A DNA stretch of 64,000 bases. Source: Asterella californica. Its lineage: Eukaryota > Streptophyta > Marchantiopsida > Marchantiales > Aytoniaceae. The notes under the pieces were generated by a model, which was not told the origin of the DNA, searched no databases, and saw only the letters and a program-made list of their open reading frames with translations. Of this stretch, positions 29,308-39,227 are shown piece after piece. Numbering within the stretch: the stretch's first letter is position 1; each line of letters starts with the position of its first letter. A program made the translations under genes and the position numbers. The stretch covers positions 24,154,001-24,218,000 of the forward strand of contig JAYKYS010000006.1 of assembly GCA_036924285.1 (NCBI GenBank). Reading direction: 5' to 3'.

Positions 29308-29495
29308 TGTAGAAAGATCGATACTTTGAGGACACTCCAAGAAGAGAGAGAATGAGTAGACAAGGAAGTAAAATAGTGGAGGTGAGTACAAGGAAAACCT
29401 TAATGGTGGATTAGTCCTCTAACTAACTCTAACAACCCTAACCACTCCGGCTAATGATAGCCGTCGATCTACTAGAGCTTGGGACTATATCAACA
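29308..29495 (-). repeat. 3' LTR of the copia element, deleted (188 bp)
   Basis: It reads TGTAGAAAGATC to ATATCAACA. It lacks 41 bases present in the other LTR (35661-35701), including a hairpin and the TATATATA box. ATAG at both edges of the missing segment suggests a short-repeat deletion. Confidence 0.92.
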
Positions 29496-29506
29496 CTCCC
29501 CTTCAA
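29496..29506 (-). promoter_or_regulatory. Polypurine tract of the copia element
   Basis: On the minus strand TTGAAGGGGAG abuts the 3' LTR start TGTTGATA. This is the usual plus-strand priming site. Confidence 0.85.
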
Positions 29507-29573
29507 GCTCATATCTACATCCTGTACTCCTAGACAATGTCTGAAAGCATCAAACTTATCTCTAGGCAATGCC

Positions 29574-30585
29574 TTAGTGAAAAACATGATTACTAGCTAA
29601 CTTCATGTTGCTAATGTTGTCTGTATATACAACAACAGGATCTGTACACTCCACACCAATATCAGATAGCAGGCATCGAAGCCAAATCGATTCGCATGTT
29701 ACGTTCGTTGCTCCTCGATACTCTGCTTCCGTGGACGACAAAGCAACTGTGGGTTGCTTCTTAGAAGCCCAGCTTATAGCAGCGCTTCCAAGTCCAAAAG
29801 CGTAACCTGACGTGGATCTCCTGTCGGAAGTTCCTGCCCAATCAACATCTGTGTAGCCATGTAACAACAATGGTCCACCGTATCGATAGTGAAGTCTGTA
29901 CTGCATCGAGAACTTCACTTAGCGGAGGATCCGCTTGACAGCCTCAAAATGTGGTCTCCGTGGTGAATGCATGAATTGACTAACAGACCGACATCATAAC
30001 TCAAGTCTGGTCTGGTGATGGTCAAGTAGATAAGACTCCCAACCATCTGTCTATACATGCGTGGATCATCCAGCAACTCACCATCCTCAGCTCCTAGCTT
30101 TACCCCTTGCTCTAATGGTGTAGCAATGGGTTTGCAATCAAGCATACCAAATCTCTCAAGCATACTGAGAGCATACTGTCGCTGTACAAGCCAAACATCT
30201 TTCCCATCTCTAATGAACTCCACAGCAAGGAAGTACTTGAGTTCTCCTAAGTCCATCATCTCGAACTCGGATTTCAAGTGATCCTTGATCTGGGAAATAA
30301 GCTCCTCAAAGTTACCGGTAATGATCAAGTCATCAACATAGATGGTGATCACAACAATCCGGTCTTGTATTCGCAACGAATACAAGATAGAGTCTGAACT
30401 ACACAGGTGGAAACCAAGAGACTGCAAGTAAGAATTGATCTTTGCATACCATGCTCTTGGTGCTTGTTTCAGACCATAGAGAGCCTTCCGTAACTTACAT
30501 ACACGAGAAGGGAACTTAAGATCCTCATAACCAGGAGGTTGCTGCTTGTAGACCTCCTCCTCAAGATCGCCGTTGAGGAAGGCGT
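29574..30585 (-). pseudogene. pol: Copia RT C-terminal part and RNase H
   Basis: Next to the nested LTR the minus strand encodes NAFLNGDLEEE-like copia RT, then MQSLGFHLCSSDSILY, the catalytic IYVDDLIITG, MVGSLIYLTITRPDLSYDV and the RNase H motifs DVDWAGTSDRRSTSGYAFGL, SSTEAEYRGATN and VVYTDN. A frame change occurs near 29918. The part upstream of the nested LTR is at 31916-32451. Confidence 0.92.
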
Positions 30586-31915
30586 TGTCGAGTTGAGAGT
30601 TTTCCTGGGAAGGGCGGAACCTTCTGGCTGTGATAGATCTTGAAGGCTGTGTTTAGTCTACTCAAGGAAGCGTTGGACTTCAGGCTATGGTTTCTTACTA
30701 CACAGAGGTAGGCTTCAGATCAAAAGGGAACAGTATAAACACTCACTCAGGTCGAATGGACCCTCCAGTATGTTCAAGAAGTGAAAATCAGATCAGACTA
30801 GTAGTAATAAGGTCAGACAGCAAACTTTAACAGTCCAGAATCAGAAACATACGATGGTTCAGACTTCAAAACTCCTACTACATGTAAATGAGGCCCTATT
30901 GACCATACACACGAAGTTTCAGCTTGAGATCAAATCAGAGTGTCGAGAAATGGGCAGAAACGTTCTGAGCAGAGAAATTACGGCAATTTCTGGTACCCAG
31001 ACATCTATTTCGACCTAGAACAGGGAATTGGCTCGATCACTTTCAAAGATTCTTACAGGATTTGCAGTACACAGCTGGTTGAACACTCCTGTGAAGTTGG
31101 ACCTCCTGATTGTACACAGAACTCCAGATCTCGCTCTCTGAAGTTGATGCTCTAGATTGAGAGCTTTTCAGACCCCCTCTACTTCAACGGTCACCCTGAA
31201 TTACTCACAGACTCAATTGACATGAAAATTTGAGGACAGTCGTAGCCCTGCTGACAATGAACGCAACCTCGAAAGTTTGAAACGATTTTCTCAAATCTAC
31301 TGCGATTGAAACCGAAAACCCCAAAATCAACAGAAGTGCTGCAATTTTGGCACAAATCGAACTTCAATCAGCCATAACTCCTTCTTTATTGCTTCAAATC
31401 GATCAAAAATTTTGCTGACAGTGCTTGGCACGACTAACCCTATCTCTCTGTGCTCTCAGATTTCGAAATCTCCTCACCAAAATGCTCGAACTCCTCTTAA
31501 GACCCCTACTACTAAGTTTAGCGGTACACTAAAGATAAAATTGGACCAATGGGAGGTTATAGCTTCACTGCCCTGTCCTTTTGTGCCTCAAACCACGTGG
31601 TGACTTAATTTTGCACATAGGCTACCACGTCAAGCCCCTAAAGTGCCAACGTAACTCCTAAACTACATGCGAAGACATGTAAAGCGACACGTAATCCCGA
31701 AAGATAACCTAACCTCGCTAGGAAGCATGCATGGGCGACATGTAATTACAACCCATGACCTTAACTCCATCTACATGGTAATCAACCTACTAAGACTCAA
31801 AAATATATAACATCCTCCAGTGTCGACTTCTCTGAGGTCCTAGCTTCACTCAGAGAGACTAACGCTTGACAGAGAGGTGAATTATTTACAATGTAAAATG
31901 ATTCACATCACGACA
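30586..31915 (-). repeat. Family A solo LTR inside the copia RT (1330 bp)
   Basis: On the plus strand it reads TGTCGAGTTGAG to ATCACGACA, the family A ends in minus orientation. A perfect 4-bp duplication GCGT flanks it (30582-30585 and 31916-31919). Removing it restores the copia RT coding MDFKNAFLNG. No internal sequence remains, so it is a solo LTR. Confidence 0.93.
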
Positions 31916-32451
31916 GCGTTCTTGAAGTCCATCTGGTGCATCTTCCAACCTTTCTGAGTTGCAACTGCAACTGCTGTTCGAATAGTCACCATCTTCGCAA
32001 CATGAGCAAAGGTCTCCTCAAAATCCACTCCATGTTGTTGTGCGTAGCCCTTAGCTACCAATCTGACCTTGTAGCGACACACGGTACCATCCGAGTTGCG
32101 CTTGACCTTGAAGACCCACCTGCAACCAATCGCTTTCTTACCCTGAGGTAAGTCTACCAACTCCCAAGTCTGTTGGTGATGAAGCGCAGCAAGTTTAGCT
32201 TCCATAGCACTTACCCATTGGGTCTTGTGCATCGTCTCCTCAAGCGTACTCGGTTCCTGTTCCTGAAGAACATTGGTCATATATGCATGGTGCGCAGCAA
32301 GAAAACCTTCATGCATATACCTACTCACTTGATGTTTTGCCCGCTCAGATCTGCGAGAGGTAATTGGTGCACTAGTCATCTCTCCTTGCAACTGATCTGA
32401 CGTAGACGCCAAGGTCTGGGACAAAGTATCTAGTGGATGTGGAAGATCCAC
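31916..32451 (-). pseudogene. pol: Copia RT N-terminal part
   Basis: The minus strand reads EETMHKTQWVSAMEAKLAAL, TWELVDLPQGKKAIGCRWVF, VRLVAKGYAQQHGVDFEETF and QMDFKNA, then breaks off at the nested LTR. It is in the same frame as the integrase part upstream, separated by one TGA. Confidence 0.93.
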
Positions 32452-32454
32452 ATA

Positions 32455-33811
32455 TCAGGATGAGTCAAACATACGCTGCAATAGCACGCGCTCATCCTGT
32501 GTAGAAACTACACTAGTTCCACTAAGTTGTGTTACGTGGACTCCAACGTTAACAACAGCTCTATGTGCAACAGATTCTGATATGGAATCAGTGACTTCTC
32601 CAGATCCTCCACTCAACGTACTACTCTGAGGTACTACAGTGGACTGACTCCTTGGTTCTACAGTAGGTACAAGGATGGCTACGACAAGTGCAGGTGCAAA
32701 CCAAGACTGTAGCTCATCAAAAACGACATCTCTACTGATATAGAACTGCTTGGACGAAGAATTGTAGCACCTATATCCTTTCGTATCAGAAGCATAACCA
32801 AGGAAGATACATCTATCTGCTTTCGGATCTAGTTTCTTACGTCTTTCATCAGGTATGTGCACATAACAGATACATCCGAAAACTTTAAGGAAAGAGTAAT
32901 CAGGCTTACTGCCTGTGAAGACCTCCATCGGTGTCTTGCTGTGGATTGCCGCTGTAGGCGTCCGGTTCATCAGATACACCGCACATGAAACAGCTTCTGT
33001 CCAGTAAGGTCTAGGCATGGTCTTCTCATTCAACATCGCACGAGCAGCTTCTGCTATGTGTCGATTCTTGCGCTCCGCAACCACGTTCTGCTGCGGACTA
33101 TAACTGCAGGTCTTCTGCCGTCGAATACCATGCTCATGCAGATATGCATCGAACTCTCCAGAAAGAAACTCACCTCCTCCATCAAATCTCAAACAGAGGA
33201 TAGATGCTCCAGACTGTTCTCCACCAACTTGCGGAAAGTCTAGAATGCTGACAGTACTTCGGCATAGGACTTGTTTCTCAACAAATAGATCCAAGTATAA
33301 CGAGAATGATCATCAATGAACGACACGAAGTACTGGAAACCGATCATACTTGGCTGAGAAGCAGTCCATACATCAGTGTGAACAAGCTCCAGAAGCTTGT
33401 TCGCTCTACTACCTGATCCCTTAAAGGGCTGTCTAGCTTGCTTGCCGAATTGACATGCTGCACAGACTCCAGTGGGCTCACTGGATTCGAATTTGGGCAG
33501 ACCTATTACCAGGTCAGAACTCGGAAGACTTTTCAACCTCTGAAAGTTCATGTGCCCAATTCGCTGTGCCAGATGTCAATGTCGGATACTACTGGACCAC
33601 TCTGTCCATACATGACAGCCTGTAACTTAGGTGCAGATGCATCTAGTTTAAACAGCCTATCACTCTTGATACCTCGAGCTATGACAGTGCCATTCGAATC
33701 TTCAATAAAGCATCCATCTTTATTGAAGTGCACTTGCAGACCCTGCTCTATCAACTGTCCTACAGATAGCAGGTTTCTAGTCAACGTGGGTACATGTAAG
33801 ACATTCCGCAT
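32455..33811 (-). pseudogene. pol: Copia GAG-pre-integrase and integrase
   Basis: The pre-integrase part reads LHVPTLTRNLLSVGQL. The integrase follows: CAACQFGKQARQPFKGSG, LLELVHTDVW (first D), FIDDHSRYTWIYLL, LRFDGGGEFLS (second D), SPQQNVVAERKNRHI (E), VYLMNRTPTAAI, VFGCICYVHIPDERRKKLDP and IFLGYASDTKGYRCYN. Frame changes occur near 33290 and 33550. In this family it inserts the cDNA. This copy is broken. Confidence 0.93.
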
Positions 33812-34414
33812 ACAGTAAACGTTGAAGCAGGAATGTCAAGTGGAATGTTACCAGTGTGCTGGATCTTGTGCTTGGTGTCATCTCCTCTCACCATAAACTG
33901 TGGAGTCTCCACATGCTCGAGTGAACTAAACCACTCCCGATGGAGAGTCATGTGAGTGGTGGCGCCGGAGTCGATCATCCAGTCAGTCTGTGGCTCGAAA
34001 GCCGCATAACTCTGATGCGTAGTAATCAACAACTGCTCCGAATAGATATGCTCAGTGACTGCATAGCCTTGCTGGTTGCTGTTATCTTGTTGGGGGTTGT
34101 TGTCGTGTTGTCTCTGATCGTTCTGCTTCTTGTAGCACTGATTCGCATTGTGGCCTTGCTTCTTGCAGTAGTTGCAAGAACCATGCGCTCTTCTCTGATT
34201 GTTGTTGGAACCAGACTGTTGCTGGTTCTGCTAATTCTACTGCTGCTGCGATTGCTGTTGCTGTCCGCGACCCCGTCCACGTCCAGCACCTTTGCCACGA
34301 CCTCCGCCTCGAGATCCTCCAGAACCTGCAAAATAGACAGATTCTTGCTGACCCATCGAAGTAGAACTCCCCAGTAGGCGCACCTCCTCTCCTAACATCA
34401 TAAGAACAAGCTCA
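33812..34414 (-). pseudogene. Copia nucleocapsid zinc knuckle and aspartic protease
   Basis: The minus strand has a zinc knuckle CNYCKKQGHNANQC (about 34135-34180), preceded by a Gln/Asn-rich tract with two stops (near 34225-34240). The protease QTDWMIDSGATTHMTLHREW follows (catalytic D-S-G near 33970). Confidence 0.88.
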
Positions 34415-34930
34415 TCAAACCGCGGAGGAAAACGATGTTATGAACTGTTTGTACTCTGCAGGTAGTCCCTGCAATGTGGCTCCGATCAAGACAGTGAGAT
34501 CAATCTCGACTTTGACAGAAGATAGCTGATCCGCGAGCTGCTTGACATGGTTCACGTAGTCATTGATGCACATCGATCCCTTCTTCACGGTGTTGAACTG
34601 CTGCAGCAATTGCAGCTTCCGCGCCTCTGTTCCGGATTGAAACAGACGCGCGAGTGCATCCCAAGCTTTCTTGGGCGTATCGCAATCCTGAATGTGATTG
34701 ATCATCGATGCTGAGACTGTCAGCACGATGTAGTGAATAGCTTGATATGAACGCTTCTTCCACTCCTTGAATTTCGAGTCAGAAATTGGCACTTCATGCG
34801 CTTTCTCCTCCTCAGTAATAAGATCCCATAGATCTTGTCCCTGCAGGAAGGTCTTCATCCGAAACTTCCACACTTGGTAGTTGTTGTTGTCGAGCTTCTC
34901 TCCAGTGATCAAAGACACGGACTCCGCCAT
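34415..34930 (-). CDS. gag: Copia gag, N-terminal part
   Basis: This 171-codon frame starts MAESVSLITGEKLDNNNYQV and has WKFRMKTFLQGQDLWDLI, SMINHIQDCDTPKKAWDAL, YVNHVKQLADQLSSV and IGATLQGLPAEYKQF. This is the plant copia gag type. The Met is the likely polyprotein start. It ends at a stop before the nucleocapsid, so the full polyprotein is not open. Confidence 0.88.
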   Translation of the reverse strand: MAESVSLITGEKLDNNNYQVWKFRMKTFLQGQDLWDLITEEEKAHEVPISDSKFKEWKKRSYQAIHYIVLTVSASMINHIQDCDTPKKAWDALARLFQSGTEARKLQLLQQFNTVKKGSMCINDYVNHVKQLADQLSSVKVEIDLTVLIGATLQGLPAEYKQFITSFSSAV

Positions 34931-35579
34931 AGCTGCAATGTCGAAATTGCACTGTTCTGTACGCGGAAAACCTCACAAAACTCGTCTTCCCACACTGCGC
35001 GATCAAGAGTTGTCACAAGTCACAACGAGGCGACTCTGCGAACTCCTCCTGCAGCAACAATGAAGAAAGAACCTGTCCGCGAACTGTAGGTGTACAAAAC
35101 ACGACAGAAACGTCGAAAGAACACTCCAAGAAAGGTCGAAACTGGACCAAACGAGGTTAGAAATGGGTGTGCGACCCCTCAAAATTTTCCAAATTTTTCA
35201 ATTTGCTAGGGGCGGGACCACCCATATTCGGAACATAATTTGTTTTAGGGTCAAGTCCTAAAACTTTCGTCTTGGTCGAAAAAGATCCGATTGAAAATCT
35301 GCCGCTGGAAACCTCCAAATCAATTGAAACTTGACCCAGTACACAATTCGCACCTTCTGAACAAGACAGCCTTAGTAGGGCTAATTGACAGATTTCATCG
35401 AGAAAAAATCGTCTAGGCCTCCGAAATCGCGTTCAAAGTTTCTGGTGGCGAAAGAAACGGTTTCGTCTCACCCGAACGCATCAGCAGGATCGTGCTCGAC
35501 ATCAGGCACAACTCCGGCTGCTCTCTCTTGTACTCCAATCTCCATCTTGCTCATCAGCAAGGGACACGCACTCTCACCA
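34931..35579 (-). other. Copia 5' leader
   Basis: About 650 bases between the primer site and the gag start. I see no open frame of note. Confidence 0.6.
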
Positions 35580-35591
35580 GCTCTGATACCA
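35580..35591 (-). promoter_or_regulatory. Primer-binding site for initiator tRNA-Met (copia)
   Basis: On the minus strand TGGTATCAGAGC lies directly inside the 5' LTR. It is the standard plant copia primer site complementary to the 3' end of initiator tRNA-Met. Confidence 0.95.
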
Positions 35592-35820
35592 TGTAGAAAA
35601 ATAGATACTTCGAGGACACTCCAAGAAGAGAGAGAGCGAGTAGACAAGGAAGTAAAATAGGAATGAGATGAGAGAGGCTTTGCCTCTCTTTGTATATATA
35701 GTGGAGGTGAGTACAAGGGAAACCCTAATGGTGGGTTAGCCCTCTAACTAACTATAACAACCCTAACCACTCCGGCTAATGATAACCGTCGATCTACTAG
35801 AGCTTGGGACTATATCAACA
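35592..35820 (-). repeat. 5' LTR of the copia element (229 bp)
   Basis: It reads TGTAGAAAAATAG to ATATCAACA on the plus strand. It keeps the segment 35661-35701, which contains the inverted repeat AGAGAGGC-TTT-GCCTCTCT and TATATATA. Confidence 0.93.
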
Positions 35821-36788
35821 AATTTGTCACAGGATGTGTGGTTTGTGATCGAGTACGAACATCGTTTAATGCTCCTATTCCACAGTTACACCCCTTACCG
35901 ATTATGAGATTGGGTTACTGTTGGAGTTTGGATTTTACGAGACCCTTATCGTTGATCATACGTCACCACCGATATGTGTTGGATGATGGAACACTTCTCC
36001 AAGTGATTGAGTTGGTGGGTATTATCAGACAAGACGAGTGAAGAGACGGCATATGCGTTCTTAGATCGAGTGCTGAGTCGTTTTGGAGCACCAGCTGAAG
36101 TGTTGACGGACCAAGGTACAGAGTTTCTTGGAGTTTCAGGCCTTGTGTGATCAGGCGTTGATTGATCATCGGACTACATCTCGAGATCATCCTGAGGCGG
36201 ATGGTTTGACAGAGATGTAGTTCAGATAGTGAAGAAAGGATTGCGTAATTATGGTTTGCAGAAGGGCCACTTGGGAGACTAGGATGTGCAGTTATCATGG
36301 TTGGCTATAGACTACCATTTTAGTCGACAAGCGTTTTTGGTTTTCTTCTCATCGTACTTTCTGTTATATGACTGAGATCCAGATCTATCTTCGGTCATTC
36401 GTCGTGATTCTACTGAGGTGCTGAACCTTGATGACCCGGACATGTGCGTGAGAGCATATTCTCAACGAATAGAGACATTTTAGAGAGTTATACCCATGGC
36501 TTTTGAGAACCTAACGATTGTTCATCATAGAGACACGTTGCGATATGCGACTATCCGAGGAGGAGGTTATCAGTCATCAATTCACATGTTTCATCTTGAC
36601 GATTATATCTATCTGCAGTAGACTGCACCGACGATGTTGGATGTAACCGCATGGTGCACTATTTTACGAGTGCGTGAGGTGTTACTTTCTGGAGTACTCA
36701 TGTTAGAGGGCCGTGATGGTGTTGTTTGGAAGGACCATGTGCGTAATTGCACGCCATGTCATCTTCCCAACATCGATGGTACAGTTGA
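35821..36788 (+). pseudogene. Integrase second half of the DNMT/PHD element
   Basis: After the AATTT duplication the reading continues VTGCVVCDRVRTSFNAP, which supplies the two Cys of the zinc site. WSLDFTRP (first D), VLTDQGTEFLG (second D) and KKGLRNYGLQKGHLGD follow. The third acidic residue region is changed (FDRDVVQ). Further downstream are LNLDDPDMCVRAYSQR, MAFENLTIVHHRDTLRYATI, VREVLLSGVLMLEGRDGVVW, HVRNCTPCHLPN and IDGTVDPSLVV. Many frame changes and stops are present. Confidence 0.88.
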
Positions 36789-37225
36789 CCCAAGCTTAGT
36801 AGTGTATGCACGGGCTTGAGGTGTATGTTGTGTGGGTGGAGCAGCCCGTATGTTGATATGTGATGGTTGTTCGAGAGGTTGGCACATGTCATGTTTGACT
36901 CCATCTCTCAATGTCATTCTTATTGACGGTGGGTTTGTCCTCGATGTATATAGCAGAGATAACAAATTAGATATTTGCGTGATAAGGATTACAGACATGC
37001 GACTAACGATGAGGTGATGTAGCACCCGACCTCTTGATCCTTGCATCCATGAAGGTGTATACCACGTAGTTGAGCTATGGGACTATCTGGAGTTAGAGGG
37101 ACGTAACCGTCAGTTAGGAGGCGATAGTGGTACACTTGTATATGTGTATGACATCGTCCATGTATTATGTGTATGTGTGGTGTATCTCTGACAACGATGT
37201 GTATGTGCATGACAGCTGTCACATC
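36789..37225 (+). pseudogene. PHD finger and C-terminal tail of the DNMT/PHD element
   Basis: Directly after the integrase tail, and one TGA, the plus strand reads VCCVGGAARMLICDGCSRGW, then HMSCLTPSL and, after a frame slip, WVCPRC (36936-36947). This gives CC, CX2C, HX2C and the closing CX2C with the Trp two residues before it, as in PHD zinc fingers that bind histone H3 tails. A short tail with VIRITDMRLTMR follows. In a live element this would sit at the integrase C-terminus, the place taken by the chromodomain in chromoviruses. The copy is inactive. Confidence 0.75.
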
Positions 37226-37595
37226 AATTTGGCACCTCGGCTAGGTTGACCGAGTGCGGAGTGGTGAATTTCAGTAGGGCCGTTAGTGCTGTTAGGGCGA
37301 GTTGGTGGGATAGCCCACTAGAGGTATACTTCGTAGGTAGGGCTTGGAGGCCTTAGTTCTTCGAGTTGAGTCTTCAAACTCATGGCTATGGTGGATAGTC
37401 TTGGTGAGTGCAATCCGGATTCTCTACGAGCACAGAGTGGATTTGGCTCGACTTTAGTGATTATTTAGTGCGCGTTGGCATGATGGAGTGAGTACATACC
37501 GTTTATCTGTTGTGGTACACTTGTGTATGTGTATGACACCATCCATGTGTTATGTGTATGTGTGGTGTATCTCTGACATCGATGTATGTTGTGTA
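37127..37595 (+). repeat. Direct repeat of about 86 bp at the end of the DNMT/PHD element
   Basis: The segment GTGGTACACTTGTATATGTG at 37127-37215 recurs with a few changes at 37510-37595 (GTGGTACACTTGTGTATGTG). Both hold TATGTGTATGTGTGGTGTAT and TCTCTGACA. The 300 bases between hold no recognised gene. Confidence 0.85.
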
Positions 37596-37812
37596 GCAAT
37601 GTGTATGCGCACGCAAACATTAGATTCAATCTAGATTATGCGGGACTTAATAACATCATTATAACACGTTATATGAAATAATGCACAACGGAATATTAAC
37701 ATAGTTGAAGAAAACTATATTGAAAGAGTAAATCATTCAAAGAAAATGATAAAGAGAAATAGCACTTGATTGAAGTAGCTATACATCTAGACATCCTTCA
37801 TTATGAACTTAG

Positions 37813-38031
37813 TACAAAATTATTGGTTCACACCTATTAATCAACTTTTTAGATGTTGGAGTTGATCCAAAAGAAATACCTCTTCCTCATGAATTTATTT
37901 TAAATCGTGATCTTTTAGCTGCACTTTATCCTAGTTTTCCAAAAGATTTAACTCCTTGTTCTACTTTATTCAGTTTTGAAAATCATAAATTTCTTTTAAT
38001 TGCTGAATTGAAATATATATTTTCCCGGTAA
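37813..38031 (+). pseudogene. AT-rich open fragment with protein-like composition, origin unknown
   Basis: This is a 72-codon open stretch without a start codon. It contains [36 protein letters not shown] and LIAELKYIF. Almost every third position is A or T, unlike the STA1 gene or the retroelement genes nearby. The amino-acid mix looks like a real protein fragment, and the composition is like organellar DNA. I cannot name the protein. An organelle-to-nucleus insertion or a transferred gene fragment are possible, and chance is not excluded. Confidence 0.35.
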
Positions 38032-38251
38032 CAGCAAGCGAGCAATAGTTCCCATAAGCATGTTATTGAACTATAACCTGCTATACGGAACAAACATTTG
38101 TTTATTCTTTTATCGGCCATGTGGAAACAAAGTTCCGTTTGCATGATTTAAGATTATTTTATCTCGTAATTTATACAATTTAAATTTAAATTAGAATAAA
38201 CCAAATAAAAACACAAGTTTTTTTAAGTAATTTTCAATCCCAGTTAAAGTT

Positions 38252-38271
38252 GATAGATAGATAGATAGATA
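38252..38271 (+). repeat. (GATA)n microsatellite
   Basis: Five tandem GATA units in an AT-rich stretch (37620-38520) that otherwise shows no recognised gene. Confidence 0.9.
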
Positions 38272-38520
38272 AATAAAATATATATTTGTTTTATTTTCTA
38301 CTTCTAGTGCATGTATTAAAAGAAATATTCTTTTTTTTTCTCCCGTCTACTTTGGGGTGGAGAACATATTCAGTTTGTTCCCAAGAACCACAAAGCTTTC
38401 ATCTGAACATTTCTCAATCGGTACTCAACACTTTCTTGTGAAATGAATTATAAAAATAAATAAATTAGAGATGATAAACTTAGAAATGTTTGATTTAATT
38501 CTTCGCTTACAGATTCCATT

Positions 38521-39227
38521 CTAGCTAGAAAATGTTTCAAAAGAAAATATTTTAGGTTTAACGGTTAAATTTCTTTTCTCACAAAATGAGTTCCTGCTGG
38601 TTACCAGGACTATTTCCAAGGGCACCGGGGGTTTAAGAAGGAAAAAGGGAATTGAACTTTTGGCCACGCACAGCCGGTGCATGGGACTCGCTACAACTAA
38701 TCTACCTTCTTCAGCGAGTTGAAGCCTTACCATGGAACCGGCACTTGAGGAAACGAACTGCGAGCAGGCTAGCATGACATACGTTCCCTTAGTAACATGA
38801 CATGGCGAATGAATTCCGACTACGGGACTAGCCGGTTTTTGCGACGCGGGTGAAAGTTCTTGGCTCCTATCGGTAGTTTCCCGTTTTAGTTCGGTGAAAT
38901 CCAGAATGTGTCACCAGCGCTCGTAGACACAAACTTTGGTCGAAAGAAAGAAAGGTCTGGGAAGGCAAGAGAGCGAGGGAAGGAAGAATCGATCGCTCAG
39001 AGCCAAGCCGATATATCCTTAGCAAGTTCCTGAATCTGTCGTGGTTTATGCAGTTTGAAGCAGTTAGGCTGCAGCCGGTGGTGCGCACGGGTGAACATAG
39101 CGCCCGGCGAGTTTCGGATTTGTTCATTCTCTCTTCTGAGCAGGACTGGGAAAGACGTTTGAAGCTATTAGGGGTTTTGGGAGGTGACAGGAAATTTGAA
39201 GGCTGAATTTCTAGCGATTTTGCCACA
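38521..39227 (+). promoter_or_regulatory. Upstream region and 5' leader of STA1
   Basis: About 700 bases upstream of the STA1 start. No convincing TATA box is seen. The base composition becomes more balanced after 38800. An in-frame TGA lies 27 bases before the ATG (39201-39203), which closes the frame upstream. A possible splice acceptor TTTCTAG ends at about 39212, so an upstream exon cannot be excluded. Confidence 0.4.

Larger units (their letters stand above)
29308..35820 (-). mobile_element. Ty1/copia retrotransposon (6513 bp) with a nested solo LTR
   Basis: LTRs at 29308-29495 and 35592-35820 enclose, on the minus strand, gag, protease, integrase, RT and RNase H in copia order, plus a primer site and a polypurine tract. 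A perfect 5-bp duplication AATTT flanks it (29303-29307 and 35821-35825). It splits the integrase zinc site of the DNMT/PHD gypsy element. The LTRs differ at about eleven of 188 comparable bases plus a 41-bp deletion, so it is clearly older than the complete gypsy element. The coding region has several stops and frame changes. Confidence 0.93.
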
